Positions 19,933-28,780 of a stretch of DNA of 64,000 nt are shown here, piece after piece. The stretch covers positions 1 through 64,000 of the forward strand of contig JAKCPI010003228.1 of assembly GCA_023213315.1 (NCBI GenBank), written 5' to 3'. Below the pieces are notes generated by a model. That model worked only from the letters and a program-made list of their open reading frames with translations. It had not been told where the DNA came from and made no database searches. This stretch comes from Euborellia annulipes. Its lineage: Eukaryota; Arthropoda; Insecta; Dermaptera; Anisolabididae. Position numbers and translations under genes: made by a program. Position 1 is the stretch's first letter. The number at the start of each line of letters is the position of its first letter.

Positions 19933-22386
19933 CCACCAATTCTTCCCTCTACTCAACACACTCTAAAATTCACAGATACAATATTCACCCTATCTTGTGG
20001 GACACCTCTAGATCGCCTCTCACAGGAAAAGGCCGAATACATCGCCTCACAAAAACGCGACACCCAAACCAACAAACTCAAACTTCTGATCACCAAACAG
20101 AAACCCAATATAAAATCCCAATCTACAAACACCAACACAGTTTACAACTTCTCAGACACCCCTATAGACAATCAGGCCACCACAGCCTTATCCAAGGGCT
20201 TCAACTTTGCCATCACACCAAAAACCATACCCATAGAACACATTATCTCCCAAACAGAAAGTGCCATCTCACATCTCACACAAGATGAAGCAGAAACCAC
20301 CAGACAAGAAATTGCCCACATAATACGGACCTCCAAACTCCCACCCTCTAATCTGAGATCTCAAGAGCGCCAGGCTCTAAAACAACTTCACAGCAACCCC
20401 AACATCGTTATTCTCCCGGCGGACAAAGGGAACGCCACCGTCATACTCAACACAGTGGATTACAACAACAAAATGTCCGAGCTCTTGAACAACACAGATT
20501 ACAAAAAGACCCGCGACAATCCCACCACATACCTCGAAACAACAACACGGAGGCTCATCGCGAAATCCCATTTGGACCCTGTCATCAAACAACAAATCGC
20601 CCCTCGAAATAACTCTTCCAGAATACCCAGAGCCTACGGTCTACCAAAAATCCACAAACCCGAGGTCCCACTACGACCTATAATCAGCGCCTTCCGCTCG
20701 CCCACACACAAACTAGCACAACACCTAGCCAAAACACTTCAACCCCTCGCAGAAGAAGCCCCTTCCTACGTCAAAAACACAGCCCACTTCCTAAACCGCC
20801 TAGAGGACTTCCAAATATCTCCAGACATCATGTTGGTTAGTTTTGACATTGTATCCCTATTCACCAAGATCCCGATCAACGAAACTTTAAACATTCTAAA
20901 AACAAAACACAGAATCCCACCCGAAACCATTTCATTAATCAAACACTGCACCTCAAACACGTACTTCACTTTCAACAACCAATTCTACAAACAGGTCCAG
21001 GGGGCACCAATGGGCTCTCCTCTCTCACCGGTGTTGGCCAATATTTTCATGGAAGACTTTGAAAACAAAGCATTAAACACCGCTGAACACAAACCGACCT
21101 GCTGGTTACGATACGTGGACGACACATTCGTTATCTGGCCTCATGGCAAAAACCACCTGGACAGCTTCCTAAATCATCTAAATAGAATACATCCCCAGAT
21201 CCAGTTCACATTAGAAATCGAGAAAGATTTCTCTCTCCCATTCTTAGACGTCCTGATCACCAAGAACTCAGACGAAGGTTTCTCACACACAGTATACAGA
21301 AAACCAACCCACACAAATCGGTATCTAAATGCTGATTCCCACCATCACCCAGCACAATTAAACTCAGTAATACGCACCCTAGTAACACGATCCCTCAGAC
21401 TAACCGACAATCAAAACCGACAAAATGAAATACATAAACTAACCGAGGCACTAACCCAAAACGGGTACAACAAACACCAGGTACTTAAACACATACACAA
21501 TGAGGCAAAACCAAAACCACCAACACAAACTACAACAGAACCTGAAGATCCAAACACACACAAGGCATTTCTCCCATACATAAAAGGCATAACAGATAAA
21601 ATTGGCCGCATTCTTCAAAAGAAAAACATAAAACCCATTTTCACCACTCACCAAAAACTATCAAACCTAATAAGAAATCCAAAAGACACTATTCCAAACG
21701 AATCCCCCGGAGTCTACGAAATTCCTTGTGCCGAGTGTCATCGGTCATACATAGGCCAAACTAACAGAAGAGTTCAATTCAGGATTTACGAACACAAAAT
21801 GGCACTAAGAAAACTAGACCCTCAGTCAGCAATAGTAAAACACCATAACGAAACAGGACACATTATGAACTTCGAACAAACAAAAACAATAGAACCAATA
21901 AATAACTTCCACTCCCGTATCACAAGAGAAGCCATAGAAATTTACAAAAGGCCTGAATGTCTAAACAAAAGAGACGACGCCCTCAATTTCCCAACAACAT
22001 GGAAAACACTTATTCCCAAACTCCAAACCAAGGCTCACACAAATACAAAGACTTCACACACTCCAAAACTGTCCCGAAACAACAATATCACGTCCCCAAA
22101 ACAAACACAAACAAACGTAACATATCCAACAGCAAATCCATTTCAACAAACCAAGCCACGCCCCCAGACCAGGCCCAGCCAACCAGAGACAGGCACGTCA
22201 CTCCCAAACACCCCCCAGACAGGCCCAGCCAATCAGAGACAGCCACGTCCCAAAGCCACGCCCACATGCCCGGCAACAGGTATAAAAGGACCTGCACCTC
22301 CGGCTCGCAGTCAGTTGCTCACGGCCTGGGGAGTAGGCAGGTTGAGACCCGGGAACCAAGAGCTAACACCCCGACTTGGGGAGTAG
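19933..22386 (+). CDS. Penelope-like retroelement protein: reverse transcriptase plus GIY-YIG endonuclease
   Basis: Open without interruption for 817 codons plus stop. There is no in-frame ATG at the start, so it is 5'-truncated or the start was lost (stops at 19921-19929). N-terminal helical region to about residue 150, then ILPADKGNATV (about 160), the RT with SFDIVSLFTKIPI (motif A), QGAPMGSPLSPVLANIFMED and catalytic YVDD (near 395), followed by PFLDVLITK and VYRKPTHTNRYLN. The C-terminal endonuclease has GVYEIPCAECHRSYIGQTNR, i.e. the GIY-YIG core with a CxxC, then a Pro/Thr/Gln-rich tail. The combination defines canonical endonuclease-bearing Penelope-like elements, which prime reverse transcription at nicked DNA. 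A long open frame with intact catalytic motifs suggests recent activity. Much more GC-rich than its flanks. Confidence 0.95.
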   Translation, partial: PPILPSTQHTLKFTDTIFTLSCGTPLDRLSQEKAEYIASQKRDTQTNKLKLLITKQKPNIKSQSTNTNTVYNFSDTPIDNQATTALSKGFNFAITPKTIPIEHIISQTESAISHLTQDEAETTRQEIAHIIRTSKLPPSNLRSQERQALKQLHSNPNIVILPADKGNATVILNTVDYNNKMSELLNNTDYKKTRDNPTTYLETTTRRLIAKSHLDPVIKQQIAPRNNSSRIPRAYGLPKIHKPEVPLRPIISAFRSPTHKLAQHLAKTLQPLAEEAPSYVKNTAHFLNRLEDFQISPDIMLVSFDIVSLFTKIPINETLNILKTKHRIPPETISLIKHCTSNTYFTFNNQFYKQVQGAPMGSPLSPVLANIFMEDFENKALNTAEHKPTCWLRYVDDTFVIWPHGKNHLDSFLNHLNRIHPQIQFTLEIEKDFSLPFLDVLITKNSDEGFSHTVYRKPTHTNRYLNADSHHHPAQLNSVIRTLVTRSLRLTDNQNRQNEIHKLTEALTQNGYNKHQVLKHIHNEAKPKPPTQTTTEPEDPNTHKAFLPYIKGITDKIGRILQKKNIKPIFTTHQKLSNLIRNPKDTIPNESPGVYEIPCAECHRSYIGQTNRRVQFRIYEHKMALRKLDPQSAIVKHHNETGHIMNFEQTKTIEPINNFHSRITREAIEIYKRPECLNKRDDALNFPTTWKTLIPKLQTKAHTNTKTSHTPKLSRNNNITSPKQTQTNVTYPTANPFQQTKPRPQTRPSQPETGTSLPNTPQTGPANQRQPRPKATPTCPATGIKGPAPPARSQLLTAWGVGRLRPGNQELTPRLGE
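22279..22344 (+). promoter_or_regulatory. Complete Pol II core promoter inside the Penelope 3' region
   Basis: TATAAAAG at 22281-22288 is followed 31 bp later by the initiator TCAGTT (A at 22313). GGTTG at +28 to +32 (22340-22344) matches the DPE consensus RGWYV. Upstream are CCAATCAG (about 22207) and two CCACGCCC-like boxes. Spacing is exactly that of arthropod TATA-Inr-DPE promoters. Terminal repeats of Penelope-like elements are known to house the promoter, so this is probably a terminal-repeat promoter that would drive a downstream or tandem copy. Confidence 0.65.
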
Positions 22387-22650
22387 GCAGATTGAGGCCC
22401 CAAAGTCAACCCAAACCAAAAACAAACCCGATTACACAGAACCAACCACTGTCCATTCCTCAGAGACAAACCCAGACCTCTGAGGCATCCACCAATACAC
22501 CGACTTGGGGAGTAGGCAGATTGAGGCCCCATAGTCAACCTAAACCGAACACAATTACACACAACAAACCTTCCTCCAGCTCTCAGAGACCAATCCACGC
22601 CTCTGAGTCATCCACCAAATTGACCTGGGGACCAGGAAGACTGCGACCCC
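22327..22650 (+). repeat. Four spaced copies of a 25-bp motif
   Basis: GGGGAGTAGGCAG followed by RTTGAGRCCC occurs at about 22327, 22377 and 22506, with a diverged copy at 22624 (GGGGACCAGGAAG). Spacing is about 50, 129 and 118 bp. The first copy covers the +15 to +40 region of the core promoter, so each repeat duplicates the DPE-like GATTG/GGTTG. Confidence 0.7.
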
Positions 22651-22939
22651 GTTTATCAAAAATCAAGATTACAAAAGTTTGACATTTGTAAACAAGAATC
22701 GAATCTTGGGTTAAAAATAAATATAGTGATAATAAAACGGAAGAACAGCAAAGCATGAATATAATCACTAGTTAATTTATATATTAAAAAATTCTGACAA
22801 AATACCAAATTAAATTAAACAGCACAAATGGAAAAGATTGTTGTATAACAAACTTAAAATTTTAATATTAAAACATAGTTTGCTGAAGATTAGAAATACT
22901 ACTAATTATTAAAGTAGGTGTAAAAAAATAAAGTGATCA

Positions 22940-23272
22940 AAATTAACAACTTACCAAATAGCAAAGCGAGATGATGTTGAGTTATCTGGATTAGAAGAGT
23001 CTGCTGCATAATGACATCTTGGAAGGTATTCTAAAATAATATAAAAAATATATATATAATTATCATAAAAGAGAAAGTATTTAATTTGAAAGTTGATAGA
23101 AAATTCAATGGATTAAAGCTTACCATTTTGACGATATTTAATCATTCTGCATTTTCAGTCATAAAACAGAATAAGTTTCATCTTTTTTTTTTTTTTTTTT
23201 TTTTGGATAGATAATTCCATTTCCCTTAGGTATCATAAAGAATAAAAAAATGCAATTAGATTGCAATTATTT

Positions 23273-23308
<36 letters not shown>

Positions 23309-23570
23309 GGATTAGAAGAGTGTCTGCTGCATAATGACATCTTGGAAGGTATTCTAAAATAATATAAAAAATATATATATAATTATCATAAAAGAGAAAG
23401 TATTTAATTTCTAAGTTAATAGAAAATTCAAGCTTACCATTTTGACGATATTTAATCATCCTTAAAATAATCAGTTATAAAACAGAATAAGTTTCATCTT
23501 TTTTTTTTTTGATAGATTATTCCATTTCTCTTAGGTATCATAAAGAATAAAAAAATGAAATTTGACTCAC

Positions 23571-23601
<31 letters not shown>

Positions 23602-23690
23602 TCGATGGTTGTTGTGTTCTCTCAGAGCTCCAATCATATCAGTTGAAGTCAAGTTCTTTGGACGAAATCACATCTAAAATTAAAAATATC
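22940..23690 (-). repeat. Duplicated exon-like modules F and G
   Basis: Module gamma with intact splice sites at 22955-23030 (acceptor ATTTTAG, donor TTTG|GTAAGTTG), followed by alpha-like blocks ending at 23124 and 23438 with the donor ATG|GTAAGC. A beta-like block at 23600-23680 starts after ATTTTAG on minus. Two partly overlapping tandem copies are separated by TA microsatellites (23275-23306, 23574-23600) and poly-T. All on the minus strand. Confidence 0.45.
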
Positions 23691-23699
23691 AACATTAAT

Positions 23700-24300
23700 A
23701 AACACATAAACAAATATTATAATGAATTAAAATTGAGAAGATATTTCAAAATAAAAAAGATAGAAATTTATAATATGAAATGCTTCTAGACTAAAATATA
23801 AATATAAATTATTTCAATGTATTTTTTTTATTTGGTTAATCTCTAGATAAAGAGTCAGATTATTTTAACTCCCTATTATCCCATTATCTGACACTTCTTC
23901 TAAAGTTCAACTAGGAATTTTTATTTAAAAAAATTAATTAAATGATATGTTTTACAAACAATCGAAATAATTTAAAAGAAAACATATTTATAAAATAATT
24001 GAAAGTGAAAAAATTTATTTGACAAAGTTCAATTATTAGTGATTGTAAATGAATTAATAAAACGAATGAATAATCTAATACTCTATATAATTTGCATGTC
24101 AAAATTAAATTATAAAACGATTAAAAGAGATGAAATTAATTAAAATGAGAATAAAATTTGATAGACAGACAGAGAAAGGTTATTATTTTGAATCAAGAGT
24201 TTGGAATATTTGTAGAGATTTGTTTAATTAATTTATTGAAAATAATGATCCTAAATCAATTAAACAAATATTTAAATGCATTACTGACCTTAGTAAATGA
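23700..24300. other. AT-rich spacer
   Basis: No gene, transposon end or strong repeat seen. A donor-like AAG|GTCAGTAATGC on minus near 24293 parallels the one at 24747, so a small exon could end here. Confidence 0.3.
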
Positions 24301-24339
24301 TTAGAAGAGTGCTGCATAATGACATCTTGGAAGGTATTC

Positions 24340-24485
24340 TAGCAGCCAAGTCTGGCAGCTGATGTCTAGCAGCAAGCCTGGCAGCTGATGTCTAGCAGCT
24401 AAGTCTGGCAGCTGATGTCTAGCAGCCAAGCCTGACAGCTGATGTCTAGCAGCTGATGCCTAGCAGCCAAGCCTGGCAGCTGATT
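24340..24485 (+). repeat. 27-bp minisatellite with CAGCTG in every unit
   Basis: About six units of CTAGCAGCCAAGCCTGGCAG followed by CTGATGT, with lengths 27, 26, 27, 27, 14 and 26 bp. Each carries the palindromic E-box CAGCTG. The array sits inside module gamma (the preceding 40 bp is a gamma fragment) and is GC-rich against AT-rich flanks. Confidence 0.85.
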
Positions 24486-24746
24486 GAAGGAAGAAAAAGA
24501 AAAATTGTTTGTAGTGAATAATCTATTTGATTTATATAATTTGCATAACGAATTAATTTTAAAATAAATATTAAATGATTAAAAGAAATAAAATATTAAA
24601 TAAAGAAATGAAAAAATAAAATTAGACAGACTGCCAAAGAAAGTTTATCCTGTTGAATCACGAGTTTAGAATATTTTGAATTATTTAATTTATTGAAAAT
24701 AATAATCCTGAACCAATTAAATAAATATTTAAATGCATTACTGACC

Positions 24747-24890
24747 TTTAAAAATGGAAATAATTAAGATGAAATATAATCAAGATGAATTGATGACATG
24801 TGATAAATATTTTAGCCGGCAAAGTCATGGATGAGATAAAGAGACGAGGCATTCGCTTGCATTTTCAAATGAAGTCAAAGTCAAAGCAAT
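24747..24890 (-). other. Possible first exon, paralogue of 6585-6735
   Basis: Minus strand ends ..TTTTTAAAG|GTCAGTAAT, as at 6.58 kb, with clear but diverged similarity over about 140 bp. It lies at the 5' (minus-sense) end of the module F/G cluster, as the 6.6 kb block does for the 4.9-6.2 kb cluster. This suggests two tandem copies of one small gene. Confidence 0.35.
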
Positions 24891-24899
24891 CGAGCTTCT

Positions 24900-25820
24900 T
24901 GATTTTATTACACTTTTGAAAAAAATTATTATAAATTATATAAAAATAATTAAATATAATTTATTCTATTCAAAAAATTAAATTAAATCAATATATAAAA
25001 TATATTTGAAAACAATTTGTGAAATGTCAGATTCTCTCTCATAGGTGCCAAATTTGAAATTTTCTTTTAATTCCCTTAACTTCTATTCACAAATATTCAA
25101 ATAATAATTGATCCTATTGAAATAATTAAATAAAATTATTATAATTCAAATAAAAACAATTAAATATAATTCATTTTATTAATTTAAAAAATGATTTACA
25201 TTTAAATATTTAGATACGATAGGCCCGCGTGCAAGTGCTTACCAGGCTCCGCCCACTTGCTTGAAAGAAACATTAGGTAACTGGGAAATTACCCAGAGCT
25301 AGAATCAAACCATGAGAAAGTTGCCCTAACTAGGGGGCACGAGCCTTCTGGGGGGGGGGAGGCCGGCACCCCATAGTTACGCCCAATACTTTAGTGAGAT
25401 ATTTTAAAATTTCTTGTTTTCGCGTGATTACAAGAAAACTATTAGTTTTATACAAATGCATATATCCGGAATTTAATAATAAAACATTCGAGACCCTAAA
25501 ATACTTTTCTACATTATTTAGTTTCCGATTTATTTTTTTATGAAATAGTCAGGAAAGTTATTGTGGGGGCGAAATGATACTCTTGCCCCTACGTTCTCAG
25601 TATTGGGGGGAGGGGCGATTGCCACAATATTTTCTATGCTTACGATATGAATCTTTAATTTAATAAAAAAAGACGTTGAGTAAATGAAAATGATGATAAT
25701 TTATTCTTACCCCTTCAGGATTGTAATAATCTTAAAAGTGTGAAGGTCAAAAATGCTTTCACAAGACCTATTACATCTATCCCAAGTTCATTTCTCTGTT
25801 TAACGTCCAAATCCCGTCCT
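24900..25820. other. Intergenic; fragments of transposon ends
   Basis: AT-rich with a possible SINE remnant near 25255-25340 (B-box-like GGTTTGATTCTAG on minus) and G-rich strings at 25350-25380 and 25565-25625 of the kind found near hAT MITE ends, but no matching pair of termini or target duplication was found. Confidence 0.3.
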
Positions 25821-25830
25821 GCCTCTATAT

Positions 25831-26003
25831 CAGCGGTTTCCAAACCGTGGGCCGCGAGTTTATCGGAACTGACCGTGGACGTCTAAGGAAAAATAAAATT
25901 TATAGCCTATAAGCAAATATATAGATTTACATATACACTGGGCCTCAGCGGTTTTTTTTAAGTAAAAAGTGTGCAGCACATCAAAAAAGGTTGGGTACCA
26001 CTG
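25831..26003. mobile_element. hAT-type MITE, 173 bp, perfect 8-bp TSD
   Basis: Starts CAGCGGTTTCCAAACCGTGG and ends AAGGTTGGGTACCACTG, with the target duplication CTCTATAT on both sides (25823-25830, 26004-26011). Classic hAT ends. Noncoding. Confidence 0.88.
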
Positions 26004-26011
26004 CTCTATAT

Positions 26012-26680
26012 AATTCCAAAATTAACTAATTAACTAAAATTAAAATATATTAAGGGCGCAACTGCTAAATAAAAGTAAGTTTTTACTTTTATAGTGGTTA
26101 TTTATAAAATAAGTAAAACTTACTTTTTATATCTTGATTCCTGTTAATTTCCTAGAATGATTGGATTATAGCCGCTTTGAGAGCAGGGACGGATTAAAGG
26201 GGGGGGGACCGCCCCCTTGCTAAAATTTTGTTGATAAATCGAATTTGTAGACCAAAAACTGAAAAAAGTCCTAAAGTTTTGAGGCTTTTGTCCCCCACCC
26301 CCCAAGTTAGCAGTGGATCCTCGAGGTCGTAAACTTAAAATTGACTAGGAGTACCCCAAAATAACCTGTAAAAATTTCTACCCCAAGCAAATGGTGGCTC
26401 AACACATTATTAATTAATAAATATTGTCTATATGTTCGGTGTTCATATTATTTTGTCAAACTCCTATACGTTTGTAAGTATCTATAGATAGTATATAATA
26501 TATTATATTCATTATGCTTTTAAAGTAAAAGCACAACCTAAAAAAAGCTAGCAAATTGCTATAATATCTATACTATGTACTATGTATAAACGACGAATGT
26601 GTGTGTGTGTTACAGTCCGTTGTCAGCAGCCATTAGGCGTAGACACATGAGCAATGGCTCATTTTGATCCTTGAGGGGTG
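26012..26680. other. Intergenic with a solitary hAT-like end
   Basis: CAGGGACGGATTAAAGGGGG near 26173 looks like one end of a CAG..GGCGGATTAA hAT family (compare 29324), but no partner end is visible. A short inverted repeat of AAGTAAGTTTTACTT type occurs at 26080-26115. Confidence 0.35.
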
Positions 26681-26689
26681 AGGATGATG

Positions 26690-26885
26690 CAGAAAAGGCG
26701 AGGGTCTGCCGCAGGCGGGCCCGAGCCAGCTGGAGAGGGGTTCAGGGTGGCGTAGTCCCCCTGTCTAGACGCCAGCCCGCTTCTCATAATTAAGAAAAGG
26801 CGAGGGTCCACGGCGGGAGGGCCCGAGCCAGCGTAGCCCCCTTGGCTAGCCGCGAAGCCCGTCGAAGCGGCTGCGGCCGGCTGGT
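26690..26885 (+). repeat. GC-rich dispersed repeat, two partial tandem copies
   Basis: Two blocks share GCGGGCCCGAGCCAGC or GAGGGCCCGAGCCAGC and CGTAGCCCCC/CGTAGTCCCC. The same words occur inverted at 62085-62150 (GGCTCGGGCCCGCCTGCGCC). A multi-copy GC-rich repeat of unknown class, ending in a TA microsatellite. Confidence 0.5.
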
Positions 26886-26899
26886 ATATATATATATAT

Positions 26900-27669
26900 A
26901 TGATTATTAAGGATGATTAATTATATTCTAGAGAAAAATTTATTAACAAATACCACAATATTTTACAAAAGAAAAAAAATTCAGATGTCTGAATACAATA
27001 AAAAAAATAAATAGATAATATGTAGTCTATATAATATAAATATTAAAATTATTAACAAATTAGGAGTAATAGAAAGTGTAAATAATTTGTCTTAATATGA
27101 GGCAAAAAAAGCCTCGAATCGTAGTTTTATGTATATACACAAAATAGTTTAAAAATTCTGGTCTTCATCCTCTTAAAGAGTTTTTTTTAAGCACCTAGCC
27201 ATTTGACTATTCTCAACATTTATCTGGTTAACAACAAAAATTTTCCAATTGATTATAAAATGATTATTTCAATTTAAAAAATTTTTGTATTATCAGATTA
27301 CATAAAATATATAACTAGATTTAAGTATTAAGAATATAAATTAATGATAATTCAAGAATGAGAAAATGAAATTAATTTTTTTTTCTTTGTGTGTGTATAA
27401 ATTTTAATTTATGCTTACTTAGCCAGTTTCAAGCTCAATATATTTTTTACACATACAGGTTTTTTTTATTATCACTTATTGTTTGAAAATTCTGAATATT
27501 AAAATAAGATATCAATAAATAATTAAATGAAATCAAAATAGATTTTTACCTTATATAATTCTTGTATTTCAAACTAAATTTCATAAATAATATGTATACT
27601 TAATTAACAATGCAGGATCAGAGCTTCATTTTAATAATTTAAAAAAATAATAATTATATTAAATAAATC
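26900..27669. other. AT-rich spacer
   Basis: No gene or clear element. AT-rich with scattered short homopolymers and a GTGTGTGT tract. Confidence 0.4.
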
Positions 27670-27679
27670 TTCTTTTATT

Positions 27680-28300
27680 ATTATGTAAGTTTTTAATTAT
27701 AGGCCACATTTTGTATTAATTATTTATTAAAAATAAAAATACTGTACAACGTTTTGACTGCTTATTCTACAGTCATTTTAAAGTACTGCGCACTTGCTTT
27801 GACTAAATTGAACTAACCTCTAAGAGACCGTTACGTGCATTTAGTATGCAACGACGTCAGCGCCATTTACACTAATTCCCATGAAATTAGGCACAAATAT
27901 AAAATGCCCGTATCGGTCCCTTTGAGGTTAGTTCACTTAAGCCGGAGCAAGTGCACAGTATTTGTAAACGACTGCGGAATAAGCAGTCGAAAAGTTGTAC
28001 AGTATTTATATTTTTCTTCTTCTTCTTCTTCTTCTTTTAATGGCACTGCCACAGTAAGGCATTTTGCCAGCACCACCATTAGACCATCAAATACAATTTC
28101 ATTTTATATATTATATTTATATTTTTTATAAATAATAAATATCAAAATGTGGTCTGTAAGCGACGCATAGTCGACCGAAACGTCGCTGTGGGTTCTTAAA
28201 TAAAGAAATAAATATAGCTGCTCGGCCTTTTATTTTCTACAAAATGAGGTCTATAATTAAAAACTCTCATAATAATGATACAAACCACAAAAGCTTTATA
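27680..28300 (+). mobile_element. Palindromic element (same family as 40.5 kb), with nested insertions
   Basis: The left arm (TTTTTAATTATAGGCCACAT..., GTACAACGTTTTGACTGC) and right arm (GCAGTCGAAAAGTTGTAC ... ATAATTAAAAACTCTCAT) match the clean copy at 40497-40821, including the one-sided tail GATACAAACCACAAAAGC. TTCTTTTATT flanks both sides (27670-27679, 28301-28310). The right arm is broken by a TTC microsatellite and by a piece with GTCGACCGAAACGTCGCTG, itself a hammerhead-like remnant. Confidence 0.6.
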
Positions 28301-28712
28301 TTCTTTTATTTATTAACTTGCATCCTCATGAGCAACGCCAGGCCTTCAATAAATATTTTTTGATTCTGCACTAGCTTCAATTTTCTTAGTCCAGAAGACA
28401 GTGGACGGTTATAAAAGAAGCAATGAAAATTTTATCCTCACCATTTAGTCTTTAAAAAAAATTAGATTTTGTTAATACATATATACATGTAATGCTTCTT
28501 TTAATATTCAGAAAAGAATGGAGAAAAAGATTTTGAAAAGTTATAGCCCATCTGAAATCCCCTCACAACCCTAGGATGAAGACCTAATTGATAGCTTGAC
28601 CTCTTCTTCAGATTAGAATTAGGACTTGTTTGAGGAGTGAATCCATCGCATCAGCCTTTAAGAGTATCTAGATCTTCTCGATGGCATTCCTCTTAGTTTT
28701 TTAGGACGGTTT

Positions 28713-28780
28713 TCAGACTTGCCAGCCGATAGATGCGATCATTTCGTGAACTTTTTCCCAGGGAAACGGTGGCCATGTTT
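28713..28780 (-). CDS. Terminal coding exon (22 residues and stop)
   Basis: Acceptor TTTATTTTTTTTAG. In the phase required by exon 4 it encodes E, TWPPFPWEKVHEMIASIGWQ and V, then TGA at 28715-28713. The alternative frame starting MATVSLGKSSRNDRIYR would need a different phase and is not favoured. Confidence 0.65.

Larger units (their letters stand above)
21957..22682 (+). other. Overlapping +1 open frame in the Penelope 3' region
   Basis: A second frame stays open 300 bp beyond the main stop and contains three repeats of the type TWGVGRLRP separated by QP/SQ-rich linkers. It overlaps the low-complexity tail of the main protein. It may be a frame created by the C-rich tandem repeat rather than a translated product, or the real C-terminus after one indel. 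I favour a repeat artefact. Confidence 0.3.

Noticed and set aside
20377..20595. Minus-strand frames inside the Penelope ORF (also near 20766, 21411, 22088, 22311)
   Set aside because: Shadows of the main plus-strand protein with no independent support.
24340..24485. CRISPR-like array
   Set aside because: Repeats are directly adjacent without unique spacers, in a eukaryotic context; it is a minisatellite.
26168..26330. Complete hAT MITE starting CAGGGACGGATTAAAGG
   Set aside because: Only one end is present; no matching inverted end or 8-bp duplication was found.
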